Below, piece after piece: positions 32,525 through 48,730 of a stretch of 64,000 nt of DNA (positions are counted from its first letter, which is position 1; each line of letters opens with the position of its first letter). A model generated the notes under the pieces. That model was not told the origin of the DNA. It saw only the letters and a program-made list of their open reading frames with translations, and made no database searches. Position numbers and translations under genes: made by a program. The stretch is from Tetracentron sinense (lineage: Eukaryota > Streptophyta > Magnoliopsida > Trochodendrales > Trochodendraceae), in assembly GCA_015143295.1 (NCBI GenBank), contig CM026567.1:12542416-12606415 (forward strand), read 5' to 3'.

Positions 32525-35500
32525 ATAATAAGAGCTACGCTAACATTGCAAAAGTATTAGATTATTAACAAAAGATAACGAAAAAAAAAAGAAATAAAAT
32601 GGTGAGACTTACCGTTACTAAAGCAGATTGCAAAGTGCAACCTGGAAGTAATAGTCATTTTTTAGAATTTGTGAATTCTGCATCATAGTTTCCAGATATT
32701 TCTAATATGTAATAAACCATTTTAGCAAAGTAATCAAATTTAGAAATAAAGAAATCAAATTATTATTATTAACAACACAAGACAAAAAAGGAAATAAAAC
32801 AAACTAATGAATCTTACCGTGAGGGAAGCTGAGAGCGAAGGGAGTCATCGATAGAACCTCAAGCAAAAGGTGAAGGGAAGTCGAGAGCAAGGCGCAACCT
32901 AGGTTCAATGACCCTTTTGCAGAAGTCGGCTTTCATTCCCGTTCCATATATCTCGCATTGTGTAGTTGTATAATGAAGGAATACACGTAAAAGTTCAAAA
33001 AATCAGTTTCTCACATCAAATTTTGAAGTAAAAAAATTATAAGACAAAAAAGTAGAAAAACTAACAAGAGGATTGTATTTGGACTCCGTCACTAGAAAGA
33101 ATTTTCCATAAGCAAGACATCCACTCACTATTCATTAAGCCACTAAGCTAAATACTAACACTAGATAAATGATAAAAAAATATACATAGGGCAATAATAG
33201 AGGTTCTACCTAGGGTCATCTGATGGCCAATTTGGCTTGAAAGAAATAGGAGAGCTTTTGATAACTCCACCTCTCTGATTACTAATATTCAAGCTCGTAA
33301 TCGCTTGCGGATTTTTAAATTGATCTCCATTCGAAATGGTGGGGTGGACCTGAGTATGGTACTGGGGTGACACATGATAGAGTATTGGATTTGGCAATCA
33401 TAGTAGAGTCACTCTGATATCCTAGAGTTTTTCTGCTATAAACTTCTGTTTGTACTAAATTTTATATTTCCTGTACTCCTCTTTTGATTAATATCAATAT
33501 TGATTATTGAGCCAAAACATTAAAACTAATCGGAGTGCTAGACATAAACACCTCAACTTTCTTACCACAGGACAAACACTTTTAGATGGGGCCCGCACCT
33601 AGGTGTTTCTCGAACTAGTAAGATTGAGATGTCCATGGCCTTGCGACTCTACAGGCAGCTCAATATGAAGAGTAATATTTTTTTCTAAAATAATATTCAA
33701 CTAAAATTTTTTAGATTATCTAAAAAAAATATCAAATCTAGTACGATAACAAATTAAATACTGATTCAACTAACAAATTAATTAATTAAATTTTATACAA
33801 GAGCTACACTAACACTGCAAAAGAATTAGATTATTAACAAACGATAACGAAAGAAAAAATAAACAAAAGGGTGAGACTTACTATTGCTAAAGTAGATTGC
33901 AAGGTGCAACCTGGAAGTAATAGTCCTTTTGTAGAAGTCGTGGATTTTGTATCGTAAGTTCCAGATATTTCGAATATGTAATAAACCATTTTAGCAAACT
34001 AATCAAATTTAGAAATAAAGAAATCAAATTATTATTATTAACAACACAAGACAAAAAAGGAAAAAAAAACGAACTAATGAATCTTACCGTGAGGGAAGCT
34101 GAGAGCGAATGGAGTCATCGATAGCAACTCAAGCAAAAGGTGAAGGGAAGCCGAAAGCAAGGCGCAACCTAGGTTAAATGGCCATTTCACAGAAGTCGAC
34201 GTTCATTCCCGTTCCATAAAACTCGCATGGTGTAGTTGTATAATAAAGGAATACATGTAAATGTACAAAAAATTAGTCTCACATCGAAATTTTGAAGTAA
34301 AAAAAGAAAAAGAAAAAAGACATAAATGCAAAAAAACAAAGGGAATTTAGTTGGACTGCGTCACTAGAAACAATTTTCCTTAAGAAAGACATTCATTCAC
34401 CATTCATTAAGCCACCAAGCAAAATATTATCACTAGAAAATATTTTTTAAAAAAAGCATACATAGGGCAATAATAGAGGTTCTACCTGGGGCCATTTAAT
34501 GGTCAATTTGGCTTGAAATAAATAGGAGAGCTTTTGACAACTCCATCTCTCCTATTACTACTATTCAAGCTCGTATTCATTTGCTGATTTTCGACTTGGT
34601 CTCCATTCGAAATGGTGGGGTGGACTTGAGTATGGTACGGGGGTGACACATGGAGTATTGGATTCGGCATTCATAGTAAGGTCAATCCGATATCATAGAG
34701 TCTTTAAGTTTACGCTCATATAAACTTCTTTTTGTACTAAATCTTATATTTCTTGTACTCCTCTCTTGATTAATATCTATGTTCATTATCGATCAAAAAA
34801 ATTAAAACTAACCAGAGTGCTAGCCATAAACACCCAAACTTTCTTACCACAATGAAAAACACTTTTAGGTGGGGCCCGCACCTAGGTGTTTCTCAACTGG
34901 TAAGATTGAGATGTCCATGGCCTTGCGATTCTACATCCAGCTCAATCCGAACAATAATATCTTTTTCTAAAATAATATTAAACTAAGAAAAATTAGATTA
35001 ATCTAAAAAATTATCAAATCTAGTATGATAACAAATTAAATACTGATGCAATTAACATATTAATTAATTAAATTATATACTAAGAGCTACGCTAGCATTG
35101 TAGAAGTATTAGATTATTAACAAAAAATAACGAAAGAAAGAATAAATAAAAGGGTGAGACTTACCTTTACTAAAGCAGATTACATAGTGCAACCTGGAAG
35201 TAATAGTCCTTTTTTAGAAGTTGTGGATTCTGCATCGTAGTTTCCTAATATGTAATAAATTATTTTAGCAAACTAATCAAATTTAGAAATAAAGAAATCA
35301 AATTATTAACAACACAAGACAAAAAAGGAAAGAAAACAAAGTACTGAAACTTACTGTGAGGGAAGCTGAGAGCAGAGGGAGTCATCAATAGCAACTCAAG
35401 CAAAAAGTGAAGGGAAGTCAAGAGCAAGGCGCAACCTAGGTTAAATGGCCCTGTTGCAGAAGTCGACTTTCATTCCGGTTCCATATAACTTGCATGGTGT

Positions 35501-38500
35501 AGTTGTATAATAAAGGAATACATGTAAATGTACAAAAAAATCAGTTTCTCACATCGACATTTTGAAGTAAAAAAAGAAGAAAAAAAGACATAAATGCACA
35601 AAAACTAAGAAGAGGATTGTATTTGGAATGCGTCACAAGAAAGAATTTTCCTTAAGAAAGACATTCATTCACCATTCATTAAGCCACTAAGCAAAATACT
35701 GGTAATAGATAAATATTTTTTTTTTAAAAGTATACATAGGGCAATAATAGAGGTTCTACCTGGGGCCATCTAATGGTCAATTTGGCTTGAAATAAATAGG
35801 AGAGCTTTTGACAACTCCACCTCTTCCATTACTACTATTCAAGCTCGTATTCATTTGCTGATTTTTGACTTGGTCTCCATTCGAAATGGTGGGGTGGAAC
35901 TGAGTATGGTATGGGGGTGACACATAACAGAGTATTGGATTCGGCATTCGTAGTGGGGTCACTCCGATATCCTAGAGTCTTTTAGTTTACGCTCTTATAA
36001 ACTTCTTTTTGTACTAAATCTTATATTTCTTGCATTCCTCTTTTGATTAATATCTATGTTCATTATCGATCAAAAAAATTATAACTAACCGGAGTGGTAG
36101 CCATAAATATCCCAACTTTCTTACCACAAGGACAAACACTTTTAGGTGGGGCCCGCACCTAGGTGTTTCTCAACTGGTAAGATTGAGATGTCCATGGCAT
36201 TGTGATTCTACATCCAACTCAATCTGAACAATAATATATTTTTCTGAAATAATATTAAACTAAGAAAAATTAGATTAATCTAAAAAATTATCAAATCTAG
36301 TACAATAACAAATTAAATACTGATGCAATTAACATATTAATTAATTAAATTATATACTAAGAGCTACGCTAGCACTGCAGAAGTATTAGATTATTAACAA
36401 AAAATAACGAAAGAAAAAAGAAATAAAAGGGTAAGACTTACCGTTACTAAAGCAGATTGCATGGTGCAGCCTGGAAGTAATAGTCCCTTTTTAGAAGTCG
36501 TGGATTCTGCATCGTAGTTTCCAAATATTTCCAAATATTTAATAAATTATTTTAGCAAACTAATCAAATTTAGAAATAAAGAAATCAAATTATTAACAAC
36601 ACAAGACAAAAAAGGAAATAAAACAAAGTAATGAAACTTACTATGAGGGAAGCTGAGAGCAAAGGGAGTCATCGATAGCAACTCAAGCAAAAGGTGAAGG
36701 GAAGCCGAGAGCAAGGCGCATCCTAGGTTAAATGGCCCTTTTGCAGAAGTCGACGTTCATTCCTGTTCCATATAATTCGCATGGTGTAGTTGAATAATGA
36801 AGGAATACATGTAAATGTACAAAAAATCAGTTTCTCACTTTGAAATTTTGAAGTAAAAAAAAAAAGACATAAATGCAGAAAAACTAAAAAGTGGATTGTA
36901 TTTGGACTGCGTCACTAGAAAGAATTTTCCTTAAGAAAGACATTCATTCACCATTCATTAAGCCATTAAGCAAAATACTAATACGAGAAAAATATTTTTA
37001 AAAAAAAGTATACATAGGGCAATAATAGAGGGGGCCATCTAATGGTCAATTTGGCTTGAAATAAATAGGACAACTTTTGACAACTCCACCTCTCCTATTA
37101 CTAATATTCAAGATCGTATTCATTTGCTGATTTTCGACTTGGTCTCCATTCGAAATGGTGGGGTGGACCTGAGTATGGTACGGGGGTGACACATTGAGTA
37201 TTGGATTCAGCATTCATAGTGGGGTCACTCTGATATCCTATAGTCTTCTAGTTTACACTGCTATAAACTTCTTTCTGTACTAAATCTTATACTTCTTGTA
37301 CTCCTTTTTTGATTAATATCTATGTTCATTATCGATCAAAAAGATTAAAACTAACTAAGGTGCTAGCCATAAACACCCCTAATTATCAAAAGGACAAATA
37401 CTTTTAGGTGGGCCTGCACCTTTGTGTTTCTCAAACGGGTAAGATTGAGATGTCCATGGCCTTGCGATTCTACATGCAGCTCAATCCGAAAAGTAATATT
37501 TTTTTTCCACAAAAGTATTAAACCAAAAAAATTAGATTAATCTAAAAAATTATCAAATCTAGTACGATAAAAAATTAAATACTGATGCAACAAACATATT
37601 AATTAATTAAATTATATACTAAGAGCTACGCTAACACTACAGAAGTATTAGATTATTAACAAAAGATAACAAAAGAAAATGGAAATAAAATGGTGAGACT
37701 TACCGTTACTAAAGCAAATTGCAAGGTGCAGCCTGGATTAATAGTCCTTTTTTAGAAGTCTTGGATTCTGCATCGTAGTTTCCAGATATTTCCAAGTATA
37801 TAATAAACTATTTTAGCAAACTAATCAAATTTAGAAATAAAGAAATCAAATTATTATTATTAACAACATAAAACAAAAAAGGAAATTAAACAAACTAGTG
37901 AATCTTACCGTGAGGGAAGCTGAGAGCGAAGGGAGTCATCGATAGCAACTCAACCAAAAGGTGAAGGGAAGCCGAGAGTAAGGCACAACCTAGGTTAAAT
38001 GGCCTTTTCGCAAAAGTTGAAGTTCATTCCCGCTCCATATACCTCGCATGGTGCAATTGTATAATGAAGGAATACATGTAAATGTACAAAAAATCAGTTT
38101 CTCTCATCGAAATTTTGAACTAAAAAAAGAAGAAGAAAAAAAGACATAAATGCAAAAAACTATGAAGAGGATTGTATTTGGACTGCATCACTAGAAAGAA
38201 TTTTCCTGAAGATAGACATTCATTCAACATTCTTTAAGCCACTAAAGAAAATAATAATACAAGATAAATTTTTTTTAAAAAAAAGTATACATAGGGTAAT
38301 AATAGAGGTTCTACTTGGGGGCCACCTAATGGTCAATTTGGCTTGAAATAAATAGGAGAGCTTTTGACAAATTCATCTCTCCTATTACTACTATTCAAGC
38401 TCGTATTCATTTGCTGATTTTCGACTTGGTCTCCATTCGAAATGGTGGGGTGGACCTGAGTATGGTACGGGGGTGACACATTGAGTATTGGATTAAGCAT

Positions 38501-38760
38501 TCATAGTGGGTTTACTCCGATATCCTAGAGTCTTTTAGTTTACGCTCCTATAAACTTCTTTTTGTACTCCTCTCTTGATTAATATCTATGTTCATTATCG
38601 ATCAAAAAAATTAAAACTAACTAGAGTGCTAACCATAAACACCCAAATTTCCTAGCACAAGGACAAACACTTTCAGGTGGGGCCCGCACCTAGGTGTTTC
38701 TCGAACTGGTAAGATTGAGATGTTCATGGCCTTGCGATTCTACATGCAGCTTAATCCGAA
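32525..38760. repeat. Tandem array of about five 1.27-kb units
   Basis: Markers recur at a fixed step. GAGCTAC(G/A)CT starts at 32532, 33801, 35084, 36361 and 37623. GAGGGAAGCTGAGAGC starts at 32821, 34091, 35358, 36645 and 37912. Steps range from 1262 to 1287 bp. The last unit stops at 38760, about 120 bp short. Each unit contains a plus-strand L1 LINE 3' end (about 33216-33515, 34490-34800, 35765-36080, 37030-37345, 38320-38605) and several AT-rich homopolymer stretches. Copies differ by scattered changes and small indels, so the array is not very young. Confidence 0.95.
33216..33515 (+). mobile_element. L1 LINE 3' end inside the first array unit
   Basis: The plus strand encodes IWLERNRRAFDNSTS, the usual C-terminal stretch of plant L1 ORF2, then a stop and a 3' UTR-like part with TTTTGTACTAAATTT and TCTTTTGATTAATA. 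The next four units carry the same tail, with IWLEINRRAFDN (Arg to Ile) instead. The tail is embedded within the unit and not at its end, so the units arose by tandem duplication of a segment that already held a truncated LINE. Confidence 0.75.
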
Positions 38761-38860
38761 GCCGAGATGCACCTCCTTGCTTCACCGACCGAGGAGGTGA
38801 TTATTTTCGTAAGGAAAAATCCCAATAGTTGGAAAAGACAAAATAAGTGGCATTAGAGAG

Positions 38861-39358
38861 AGAGCAATAGTCCCCTCGTCGGTTCGAGGAGGGGACTATT
38901 CCTCCTCGCTCTCACATAGCCAAACCTTCAATTCCCATTAACTCAAGTTAATTTTTTTAACCTTTTAGTTAATTTTTATTTATTTTATTTTTCTAAAAAC
39001 TAAGGGTAGATGGGTGAACCCTAAGGGCGGATGAATCTTAACCACAGTTAAATGGGGTTAGAAGGGGGACACATGGCAAGAAAATGGAGCCGAGATACCC
39101 CTCCTTGCATCACCGACCGAGGAGGTGACTATTTTCCTTAGAGACAATACAAAATAACGTCGGGGTATATTCGGGTCTGGAACTGTGGTTAGGATTCATC
39201 CACCTTTAGGATTCACCCATCTACCCTTGGTTTTTAGAAAAATATAATAAAAAAAATTAACTAAAGAGTTAAAATAAACTAACCCGAGTTAAAGGGTCGG
39301 TTATGTGAGAGCAAGGAGGAATAGTCCCCTCCTCGACTGATGAGGGGACTATTGCTCT
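38861..39358. mobile_element. Foldback (long inverted repeat) element
   Basis: The outer arms AGAGCAATAGTCCCCTC / GAGGGGACTATTGCTCT and the next segment (CCTCCTCGCTCTCACATAGCC / GGTTATGTGAGAGCAAGGAGG) are inverted copies. So are inner arms 38986-39048 and 39179-39240 (GGGTAGATGGGTGAACC and its complement). A direct repeat of about 53 bp, GCCGAGAT...CACCGACCGAGGAGGTGA, lies at 38760 and 39090. The inner arms belong to the dispersed CACGTG repeat family. Confidence 0.8.
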
Positions 39359-39840
39359 TCGGGGCATAGACTGACTCCTTTTACACTGATTTTAGTTTAT
39401 TCTCTTTTTCTCACTCACAGTGAGAGTGTTCAAACAGAGAAAAAGGGGATAGTGAAATCTGTTTCTCTCTACTCCTCGGTAGTCATTTTCAAAGGGCAAC
39501 GGTCGGAGGAATATCAGGGTCAAACCTCGTATCATAATTTTGAATGTCAAAGCAGTGGAGCGTTCATAGGCAATGGTCGGAATATCAACGACCGACCTAT
39601 GTTTAGGGTTTGTCAGGAAGGGGTCTTCTTTTTGATTACTTCTTTGGGTTTCGATGCAGAGAGAAGTGGAGGATCGGTATTCAGCAGTCGTCCATCTTCA
39701 AAGGAACCCTAAACAGGTATCTTCAATTAGGGATTTCCCCATGGAGCCTTCATTTCAAGCCACCATTCTCAGGTGAAGGTATTGTCGGTAGTGGTGGCCA
39801 AGGATTCTCCTTTAAATGTCCGAATAACGATCGCAATGAC
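39359..39840. other. Non-coding stretch before the MetRS exon
   Basis: Pyrimidine-rich sequence and frames such as 39452-39712 without recognisable protein. It may be a 5' UTR and leader of the copied MetRS region. No initiator ATG in frame with the MetRS segment was found. Confidence 0.4.
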
Positions 39841-39931
39841 AAGCTTCCGATCCCTGGACAGAGGAACATCCTCGTCACCAGCGCTTTGCCCTACGTCAAC
39901 AACGTCCCTCATCTCGAAAACATTATCAGCT
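39841..39931 (+). pseudogene. Methionyl-tRNA synthetase fragment, first recognisable exon
   Basis: MetRS charges tRNA-Met in the cytosol. The segment [20 protein letters not shown] followed by [10 protein letters not shown] is the start of its Rossmann catalytic domain. The family has PHLGNIIG at the class I HIGH-type motif, so Gly is Glu here. The exon ends AGC T|GTAATT, a kept donor in the family phase. The next MetRS exon is at 41793. Confidence 0.85.
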
Positions 39932-40181
39932 GTAATTATCTCTTTCTCTCTCTCTCTTGATTCTTATTAGGTCTTAGTGGTGGAGGTTTTTTTTTTTAAA
40001 TTCTTTTTTAAGTAGAAAAATTCCCAATTTGTTATTATTAGTAGATTATGATGAAGGCGAGATGGTTCAATTTTGTTTTTCTTTTATTCAGATCCCTCTG
40101 AGAAACCTAGGTTTTTGTGTTGATTCTAATTTTTCATTTTTTAAGCTGGTATCGAAGGAGAGATAATGAATAGTTCTCCAC

Positions 40182-40686
40182 GACTCCGATTCTGACACTT
40201 CCTCGATTGAAATCCATGCCCTAGACCACTCTAATCCACCAAATCTCAATCTCCAATCCTCGTGGATTCCTCCCTCCAAAATTTCCTCTCTCAGAGTCTC
40301 TCAAACCCTCAAAAACCCCTCGTTGTAACTTCCACTTTTGCTAGTTCTCTCCACATACTTTTCGCCGATCCCGTTGACGCTTCTCTTGAATCTGAGCTCT
40401 CTCTACCTGAGAATTCCCTCCACATTGGCCCCACTTTGGGAATTGATTTGCAAGGTAGTGGGTGTGAATGCGTTTGTGTTGGTGAAGATGGGAGGGTGAA
40501 TTTGATCAATGTTGGAGATTCTAGGTTGAATTATTTCCAGGTCTTTGATAGCCACGGATTGGTGTCGTATACGGCAGCAAAGTGGGCTTCCCCGGCCGAG
40601 TTTGCGACCGGAGGACTTGGGCATAGTCTTCAATGGTGGGATCAGAGGAAACCCGGAGGGGCGGTTTCTCAGCTTGAGGGTAACTG
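40182..40686 (+). pseudogene. NUP43: NUP43 (nuclear pore WD40 protein) exon fragment
   Basis: NUP43 is a WD40 subunit of the Nup107-160 complex. The fragment starts in DSDSDTSSIEIHALD, shifts frame near 40315, and continues VTSTFASSLHILFADPVDAS, CECVCVGEDGRVNL, YTAAKWASPAEFATGGLG and LQWWDQRKPGGAVSQLEGNW. It ends at AACTG|GTATGAG, a donor that splits the Trp codon. The start of the gene and all later WD repeats are missing. It lies between two MetRS exons. Confidence 0.87.
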
Positions 40687-41792
40687 GTATGAGAATTTTT
40701 ATTAGAGTTCTCTATACTTCCTCATTTTATTTGGTTATTGAAGTTTTGTCAGTTCAAATATTCTTTAAATGTCTAAATCCCATTCATGGTTTCTTGTTTA
40801 GCAATGTAGATTTTAAAAATCTAATCTCTATAGTCCAATCCTCTGATTACTTGATTGGCTGTAGTTTCCTTGGGGTTTAACTATTGAGTATCCAGTGTTC
40901 TTAGATACTTGTTTAGTTTACTCTGAACCAATTTACAAGCATAGAAACTTCAATTACCTTTACATTGAATCTGATTAGGTTAATTGAGATGTTGAAAATA
41001 TGGATTTGGCAAGAGTCTTCTTCAATTTAGTAAAAATCGTATAGCTTGATTTTTAGCCGTCATCGGGTATATTGGTTGCCAGACTGTTCATTGGTGGGTC
41101 ATCCACCTCTTGGCTGAGCCATGGCCCAAAATCCACACAGATTGGATTGTTATTATAGTATGATGAAGTTATTGCATGATTAGGATCATCTGGTTATTAT
41201 AAGGGGGTACGACCTATCAAATAAGTGGCCAGTTGATTAAACTGTCTTGCTTGAAGGCCTGTGTCGGTATTGGAATACTAAGAACCATTTACTAAATTGT
41301 ACATGTCTCTCAGTTTATTTATCCTCTACATAAGTTTATTCAGTGAGTTCCTTATATTTTTATACTTGTGTGGGGCTTCTCATATTTGGAAGCTGAATAA
41401 CACTTTGTTTAGTTATTCCTTCTGCATTTAGTCTTGCACTACCTGTTTGTCCATCTCTATTCATGATGAAGGTTTTTAAATTTCGTGTGTTAATGACAAT
41501 GTGTGACCTCCAACATGATTTACATTGTTGAAACTTGAGAGCAATAGAGCGGATGGTATCATTTTTCATCTAGTATTTACTATTTAAGAAGGGTATACAC
41601 TCTTTAACTTAACATACTTTTTACTGTTGTTGTAAAAAGTATCTCTCCTAAGGTTCTTGTTTTGATTATGAGTTTTATTGCTATTGACATGTTTATCATT
41701 TTTATAATTGGTTTCTTCCTTTTCAGTATTTGAAAAAAAAAAGATCCCTCTTTTCATCCAATTTATTGATTTTTACTTTACTATTTTCTCAG

Positions 41793-41937
41793 GTGTCTTA
41801 AGTGTCGATGTATTTGCCCGTTATTGCCGTCTCCATGGTTATAATGCAATATACATATGTGGGACTGATGAGTAAGGGATAGCGACAAAGACAAAAGCGT
41901 TGGAGGAGAAATGCACCCCTAAGCAGATCTGTGACAA
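41793..41937 (+). pseudogene. Methionyl-tRNA synthetase fragment, second exon, with stop
   Basis: Acceptor TTTTCTCAG, then [29 protein letters not shown] (41873-41875, where the family has Tyr), then KALEEKCTPKQICDK and donor AA|GTAAG. Phase agrees with the exon ending at 39931. No later MetRS exons were found. Confidence 0.9.
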
Positions 41938-43015
41938 GTAAGTTGTTTATCACTGCTCTTAATTTGATATAAGTTTGCATCGGTGAAGTCAAGGCATCGC
42001 CTAGGCAACCCCCTAGTCGTTTTGTATGATGGGTCGCCTGGTCGGGTACCTAGTCGGGCGAAGGTTGCTGTGCGGTCCACTAGGCGTTTCGTATTTAGGC
42101 GTCGCCTGGGCGTGGGCATGCACAAGTTTCCTGCTTAACTTTATTTTATTATGTACATTACGTTTTAAGTGCATTAAATATTATTGTTTATTTACTCATT
42201 CTTTGTTTTTTTTAAGGGCAAATTGCAACTGGAAAGAGAACACGAGAGCACTCGTGAAGAAGAAGAAAAAGGAAAAGAAGAAGAAGAAGAAGAAAGGTAC
42301 CTCTCCCTCTTTCTCTCTCTCCATCTGCGTATTCTCTCTCTTGGTTCCGTCTGCGTCCATCTCTCTCTCTCTCACCGTCTGAATAATCTCTTGTTCTCAC
42401 TGTCGAATCCTTGGGCTGGTTCATCTCCACGGTCTCCACCAAATCATGATTCTGAATTTTAACAGCTGGTGTCTTTTCTTTTCATTGGTTCTTCCTGTAG
42501 CACTAGCTTTGTTTTTAACTGGTGTCTTTTTTTTTTGATTGGTTTCTTTTCATCGGTTCTTTCCTGTAGCACCTGTTCTTTACTGTAGCACCTTGTCTTA
42601 CGCATGGTGTGCATGCGTTGGTAAGTGCTCCCAAAGGCCTGACCCGAATCTTGAGGTCTGCTTCCACCCGACCCGACCCGACCCATGGGTTTCAATCCTA
42701 TGTGATTTCTTTGATCTCCAATACTTGAAACTAGAGCTCTGCTTCCAATAATCCATTTACACTTCTAAGTGTGATGATCTGTCTCTACTCTTCCAGTGAT
42801 GGTTTTACCTTTTTGAGCTTTCATCTCCTCCATGCAGTTCTAATTAATGAATTTTCACACTTCCCAGGGGAAAAATGAAAAAAGAACTCTAATTTTATGA
42901 TTATTGTAACTGTTTCTAGCCATGTTTTTCGTAAGGCTCTCTACATGACAATTGCTAGTGTTCCTCTCGATAGATCATGTAAGCTAACAATTTCAATCTT
43001 CATGGTTGTTAACAG
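41938..43015. other. Stretch between MetRS and unidentified exons
   Basis: Non-coding. A CGCCTAGGC-rich repeat lies at 41985-42125 and GAA/CT-rich microsatellites at about 42255-42370. No gene seen. Confidence 0.5.
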
Positions 43016-43057
43016 TATCGCGTGATCGGAGCTCAGACTGACACTTACAAGAAAAAG
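43016..43057 (+). CDS. Exon-like segment, unidentified gene fragment (1 of 3)
   Basis: AACAG acceptor, 14 codons YRVIGAQTDTYKKK, donor AAG|GTAAG. Protein not recognised. It is clean in frame and phase with the next exon-like segment 100 bp on. Confidence 0.4.
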
Positions 43058-43158
43058 GTAAGTTCATCTAGAATTATAATGATCCATATCTGTATTTCCA
43101 GTTTTTTCATCTATACAAATAATAACTTCCGAATTACAACTCTTCTCACTCATTGCAG

Positions 43159-43203
43159 AACAAGAACATGGAGGAAGTACAACGAAATCTCCTAAATGAA
43201 TTT
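43159..43203 (+). CDS. Exon-like segment, unidentified gene fragment (2 of 3)
   Basis: CATTGCAG acceptor, 15 codons NKNMEEVQRNLLNEF, donor TTT|GTAAG. It looks like a helical segment. It fits between the neighbouring exon-like pieces in phase 0. Confidence 0.45.
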
Positions 43204-43283
43204 GTAAGCATGATGAAATTAAATGTGTTTCTTTTTCATTTGTTTGGTGTTTCAAAAAGGAATCTTACTTATAAAAAGGAACC

Positions 43284-43370
43284 TTTGCTTTGATTGAGGA
43301 AGTGAGAAATGATGATCCACCCTATGAATTAGTTGATAACGGAGGGGAATATGAATTTGCAGTTGGACAG
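43284..43370 (+). CDS. Exon-like segment, unidentified gene fragment (3 of 3)
   Basis: Open frame LIEEVRNDDPPYELVDNGGE, then YEFAVGQ, and a donor CAG|GTAAAT. No clean acceptor is seen at its left edge, so it may be cut. Acidic composition; protein not recognised. Confidence 0.4.
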
Positions 43371-47277
<3,907 letters not shown>

Positions 47278-47673
47278 TGACTCCATGAAATCCAATATTA
47301 GGATGAGAAGTGTTCATTGTGATAATTATTCTCATAAAATGTTAGTGTGCATTGTGCATTGCATTCTTTGGTGAATGGCTGATGTTGGATTTGTTTTATG
47401 TATTTTATAATAGTCTTATAGGTGGATTCAGAAGAACAATTGAATGCCTTATTTAAACTGGGATTAAAGTTAATGGGCCTGCTAGCCTATGGCACACAAC
47501 TAAACTATATTTCTAGATGAGATTGTTACTAGAAACCCTCAGATTCATTATGGTCTCTACATATTTCATGTTGTGCTTTAGAATATTTTCTGTGATAACT
47601 GTTACGTTGGTATATACTGCCACTGCATTCGGAGAAGTTGCTAATTTCATGTCAAATTTCCTTAATCGCAAAG

Positions 47674-47811
47674 GCTGTGGGAAAAGTGCTGCCAGCACTG
47701 AATGGGAAGTTAACTTGAATGGCATTCTGCTTTCCTACCATTGATGTCTCGGGGGTTGACCTCACTGTCAAACTTGAGAAGGACACATATAAACATATCA
47801 AAGTTGCTATC
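47674..47811 (+). pseudogene. GAPDH gene fragment, exon 2 of 2, with stop
   Basis: AVGKVLPALNGKLT, TGA (47716-47718, where the family has Gly), then MAFCFPTIDVSGVDLTVKLE and KDTYKHIKVAI. The family reads FRVPT at the phosphate-binding Arg; here it is FCFPT, so that residue is lost. In the correct phase after the 47171 exon. Confidence 0.88.
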
Positions 47812-48534
47812 ATGCATTGATAATATTCCATTTTAAAAAAAAGTTTATTCAGAGAAATAGTTATGTGATCAACTTTTGATTTAAACAAAAAATAGATGCT
47901 TACTTGATTTGTTTTATATTTTAGGTGTTAATAGTAGCAGGATAAGATTGCTATGCACTTTCCATTAGAAGGGGACTGTTTTTATATTCTGCAACTATTT
48001 GTTTAATTTTGGTTGGTGGTGCTCAGGGAGGAGTCTAAGGGGCATCTGAAGGGAATTTTTGGTCACACCGATTTACTGACTTTGTGAGTGACAGCAAATA
48101 AGGATGACTATTGATCGGAGTCATTAAAAGAATCACGAAGCTCCCAATCAAGTGCTTCGAAAGGTAAATTCATGAGGAACAGTCGTTCTTTGGATTTCCA
48201 AAAATTACATTGAGCTTTGAGCTCGAAGAATTTTCCGGCAGAAAATGACCGGAATTTGTCCGGCACGTGTTTTGGAAAGTGTGATTTTTTCGGCTTGAAT
48301 GTTAAATAAAAAATGTGTTTACATATGAGTCGGAGCTCTGCTTCAACGCGTGGAGCGGAGCTCTGCTTCAACACGTGGAGCGGAGCTCCTCATTTCAATG
48401 CATTGTTGGGTGGCAATTTTGTAATTATGAGAAAAGATAGGGATAATTCTGTTTCCTCATAATTGCAAAATTGCCACAGTTCAATAGAAAAGGGGAGCTC
48501 CATTTCAATGTGGTGAAGCAGAGCTCGGGCTCAT

Positions 48535-48730
48535 ATATATATATTTTGGTTAACTCAACTATACCACAAGGCGATAGCTGAAGGCGAGACAAAGGAAACA
48601 CACACACACCCCAAACACTCACACACACGCACACCCACACACACTACACACACCACCACACTTGCAACCCAACATAATCATCACCCAAGCACTCCTCAAA
48701 ACGAGTACCAACGGGCTCATATTAAGACTC
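48535..48730 (-). repeat. CA-rich repeat related to 49086-49330
   Basis: Minus strand: GGTACTCGTTTTGAGG, then a GTGTGT-rich part, then GTTAACCAAAA. The neighbouring copy has the same order (GGTACCGGTTTTGAGGTG ... GTTAACCAAAAAAAA). The A-rich end on the minus strand suggests a SINE-like or other retroposed repeat. Confidence 0.55.

Noticed and set aside
33206-33397. Minus-strand open frame in array unit 1 (and at 35777-35962 in unit 3) that looks like an exon ending before a GTAGAA donor
   Set aside because: The plus strand of the same stretch encodes the L1 C-terminal motif IWLERNRRAFDN followed by an L1-like 3' UTR, which explains the conservation better. The minus frame is a shadow and is stopped by TGA in units 2-5.
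42212-42442. Open frames on both strands across GAA/CT microsatellites
   Set aside because: Low-complexity Lys/Glu or Ser/Leu runs produced by the repeats, without other coding signal.
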